Shown: piece after piece, positions 13,345 to 13,511 of the stretch | Position numbering within the stretch: position 1 is the stretch's first letter | Layout: the number at the start of each line of letters is the position of its first letter | Assembly: GCA_017745015.1 (NCBI GenBank) | Contig: JAGIAF010000060.1 | Coordinates: 1-13,511 of the forward strand | Source: Bdellovibrio sp. | GTDB taxonomy: Bacteria; Bdellovibrionota; Bdellovibrionia; Bdellovibrionales; Bdellovibrionaceae | Direction of reading: 5' to 3' | DNA: 13,511 nucleotides | The notes under the pieces: model-generated | Told to the model about the DNA's origin: nothing | Database searches by the model: none | The model's input: the letters and a program-made list of their open reading frames with translations, nothing else | Program-made: the position numbers and the translations under genes

Positions 13345-13378
13345 GAAAAAGGTGACGCCTGCTTTCGCAAGGTCACCC
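13345..13378 (-). terminator. Intrinsic terminator of the copper-storage protein gene
   Basis: On the minus strand, just after the stop at 13384, GGTGAC and GTCACC (13377-13372 with 13356-13351) form the base of a stem with a GAAA tetraloop, followed by TTTTT (13350-13346). This is a textbook factor-independent terminator. The loop and upper stem match the hairpin at 13050-13074, with paired base changes in the lower stem. Confidence 0.85.
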
Positions 13379-13383
13379 TTCAA

Positions 13384-13511
13384 TTACATACGAACGCTGG
13401 CGTTCGTAGCTCTTGAGAAGTCTTGTTGAGGGCCGCGCATTTGCACAGTCATTCCTGCCATACCTCGGCAGGTTTCAGAGCAATGGCGACAAGCATCCGC
13501 GCAACGAACCA
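13384..13511 (-). CDS. C-terminal part of a four-helix-bundle copper-storage protein (Csp/DUF326), partial
   Basis: The gene enters from the right edge and ends at TAA (13386-13384), leaving 41 visible residues. The first of them carry Cys-x3-Cys-x2-Cys-x3-Cys (CADACRHCSETC), followed by RGMAGM. This is the hallmark of the last helix of Csp proteins, whose bundle core is lined with cysteines that hold many Cu(I) ions. A polar tail of about 20 residues without cysteine follows. Cellular location cannot be judged because the N-terminus is missing. It converges with the + strand unit ending in the small ORF and has its own terminator. Copper storage beside an MNIO pair supports a metal-handling neighbourhood. 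Confidence 0.82.
   Translation of the reverse strand, partial: VRCADACRHCSETCRGMAGMTVQMRGPQQDFSRATNASVRM

Noticed and set aside
13138..13383. 81-codon minus-strand frame
   Set aside because: It needs a TTG start inside the copper-storage gene's terminator and is read through the structured block. It looks like a by-product of base composition.
1..13511. CRISPR array, insertion sequence, rRNA
   Set aside because: No regularly spaced repeat-spacer pattern, transposase or ribosomal RNA sequence was seen.

Overview
The window reads as chromosomal DNA of a free-living, respiring Gram-negative bacterium. It has lipoprotein and Sec-type signal peptides, a proton-pumping NADH dehydrogenase with a fused NuoCD, and a periplasmic YceI protein. 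Gene style, moderate GC and many small secreted proteins suggest a Bdellovibrio-like member of the Bdellovibrionota. This is inference from overall character, not from a marker gene.

Layout. Positions 1-989 hold a possible C-terminal fragment of a + strand gene, then two small secreted proteins in a minus-strand pair. Positions 1119-2433 hold a di-heme cytochrome c lipoprotein and a GNAT acetyltransferase on the + strand, interspersed with three copies of a short A-tract repeat. A bidirectional terminator (2510-2539) and a run of hairpins (2540-2709) separate these from a tight minus-strand operon, nuoB-nuoCD-nuoE-nuoF-nuoG-nuoI (8846 down to 2708). That operon encodes every hydrophilic-arm subunit of complex I and none of the membrane-arm subunits. 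From 9106 the + strand carries a secreted subtilisin-like protease with a strong terminator. It then carries an operon of YceI, a DUF692/MNIO-family protein and a DUF2063/HvfC-like protein.

The last 600 bases are the most unusual part. After the DUF2063 gene come overlapping, mutually exclusive hairpins built on a perfect 20-bp palindrome, then a terminator-like hairpin. Next is a hairpin that hides a near-perfect Shine-Dalgarno sequence just ahead of a 33-codon ORF for a cationic, hydrophobic, membrane-peptide-like product. A GC-rich stretch able to fold into several helices follows. On the minus strand, entering from the right edge, is the C-terminus of a four-helix-bundle copper-storage protein (Csp/DUF326) with its own terminator.

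How the parts work together: the nuo products make the NADH-oxidising, quinone-reducing arm of complex I. MNIO and DUF2063 proteins are known as a RiPP-modifying enzyme and its partner, often linked to copper, and the neighbouring copper-storage gene fits a metal-handling neighbourhood. The MNIO protein here has lost several residues that are conserved in the family, and no cysteine-rich precursor is encoded beside it, so its role is uncertain.
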